The position numbers and the translations under genes were made by a program. Positions 33,340 to 33,677 of a stretch of 33,677 nt of DNA are shown here, piece by piece (within the stretch, counting starts at the first letter, position 1; the number at the start of each line of letters is the position of its first letter). This DNA comes from Desulfobacteraceae bacterium UBA5616 (lineage in GTDB: Bacteria; Desulfobacterota; Desulfobacteria; Desulfobacterales; UBA5616): NCBI GenBank assembly GCA_002423615.1, contig DIKO01000121.1:1-33677 (forward strand), read 5' to 3'. The notes beneath the pieces were generated by a model, which saw only the letters and a program-made list of their open reading frames with translations, searched no databases and was not told where the DNA came from.

Positions 33340-33677
33340 CCACCGGATGATGTTCATGCCTCCACCGGAAGATCACTGAATATACCAGTTTCCTTCCCCC
33401 GGACGCCAGATTGCTATATCCGTCTTCCCGTCCCCATCATAGTCCCCGGGAACAGGTCGATCATTCATAGAACCTGCTCCCCATTGCTGCAAGGTCGTAA
33501 CTCCATCGGAAGACCGCTGAATATGCCAGTTTCCTTCCTCCGGACGCCAGATTGCTATATCCGTCTTCCCGTCCCCATCATAGTCCCCGGGAACAGGCTG
33601 ATCATTCATATAACCGGCTCCCCATTGCTGCAAGGTCGTACCTCCATCGGAAGACCGCTGAATATACCAGTTCCCTT
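33340..33677 (-). repeat. 141-base tandem coding repeat with decayed terminal copy
   Basis: Equivalent bases recur at a period of 141: the CAG codon of WYIQ is at 33376, 33517 and 33658. Units are almost identical at the DNA level; for example a 36-base run encoding PVPGDYDGDGKT is the same at 33421 and 33562. The pattern continues in register past the stop codon to about 33340, where a TGG codon still matches the TGG at 33481. Confidence 0.85.
33373..33677 (-). CDS. Secreted FG-GAP/VCBS-like repeat protein (5' end outside window)
   Basis: The frame is open at the window edge and ends at TGA 33373-33375, giving about 101 C-terminal residues. The sequence is a tandem of 47-residue units with VPGDYDGDGKTDIAIWRP and GNWYIQRSSDG, then TTLQQWGAG. 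DYDGDGKTD is a DxDxDG calcium-binding loop of the type found in FG-GAP and VCBS repeat proteins, which are normally exported and form beta-propellers. The last unit stops after WYIQ. The N-terminus and any signal or catalytic domain lie outside the window. Its relation to the glycan locus is unclear; it may belong to the neighbouring region. Confidence 0.85.
   Translation of the reverse strand, partial: GNWYIQRSSDGGTTLQQWGAGYMNDQPVPGDYDGDGKTDIAIWRPEEGNWHIQRSSDGVTTLQQWGAGSMNDRPVPGDYDGDGKTDIAIWRPGEGNWYIQ

Noticed and set aside
33322..33354. Imperfect inverted repeat after the FG-GAP stop (AACATCAT-CCG with CGG-ATGATATT)
   Set aside because: Stem mismatches, no following T run, and part of it is explained as remnant repeat sequence.
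1..33677. CRISPR arrays, tRNA or rRNA genes, insertion sequences and attachment sites
   Set aside because: Reading both strands showed no regular spacer-repeat array, no transposase or integrase motif, and no cloverleaf-like sequence. The only repeats are coding ones.

Overview
The window is most of a surface-glycan (O-antigen or capsule type) biosynthesis and export locus from a Gram-negative bacterium. The Gram-negative reading rests on a lipobox lipoprotein, an ABC-2 O-antigen-type exporter with a C-terminal substrate-binding extension on its ATPase, and rml/rfb sugar-nucleotide genes. The mix of a DUF362/ferredoxin protein, DxDGDG (FG-GAP-like) secreted repeats and large GT-C proteins fits Desulfobacterota ('deltaproteobacteria'), but that placement is inference only. 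No rRNA, tRNA, CRISPR array, transposase or phage gene was seen. No gene-free gap exceeds about 150 bases.

Layout. Almost everything is on the minus strand, so transcription runs from high to low coordinates. A 5'-truncated secreted repeat protein (33373-33677) and a GT-C-like membrane protein (31361-33223) lie upstream. Block I (31262 down to 14286) contains rmlA, rmlD, wzm, wzt, a giant double-GT2 with seven N-terminal repeats, two large membrane proteins sharing an unusual extracytoplasmic domain, a GtrB-like GT2, a GT4, a GT2 and an asparagine-synthetase-like amidotransferase. A plus-strand pair (GT4 and Wzx flippase, 11921-14285) is inserted next. Block II (11799 down to 1) contains rfbF, a secreted beta-propeller, a DUF362/2x[4Fe-4S] protein, a third member of the large membrane family, a GT2, a sugar-phosphate-type nucleotidyltransferase, a kinase-HAD fusion, an RmlC-type epimerase, a DUF4910 aminopeptidase-like protein, rfbG and a fibronectin-III lipoprotein.

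How the genes may work together. RfbF and RfbG give CDP-4-keto-6-deoxyglucose. RmlA, RmlC and RmlD are three of the four dTDP-L-rhamnose enzymes; rmlB is not in the window. Cytoplasmic GT2 and GT4 enzymes would build the chain, and Wzm/Wzt or Wzx would export it. The GT2 enzymes next to the GT-C-like proteins suggest polyprenyl-phosphate-sugar donors used for decoration on the outer face of the inner membrane.

The most interesting signal is a three-protein family carrying four copies of one domain, marked by YYDxG, RFDP and DP motifs at nearly constant spacing. The second is a kinase-phosphatase fusion overlapping a nucleotidyltransferase, which looks like a route to an unassigned activated precursor.
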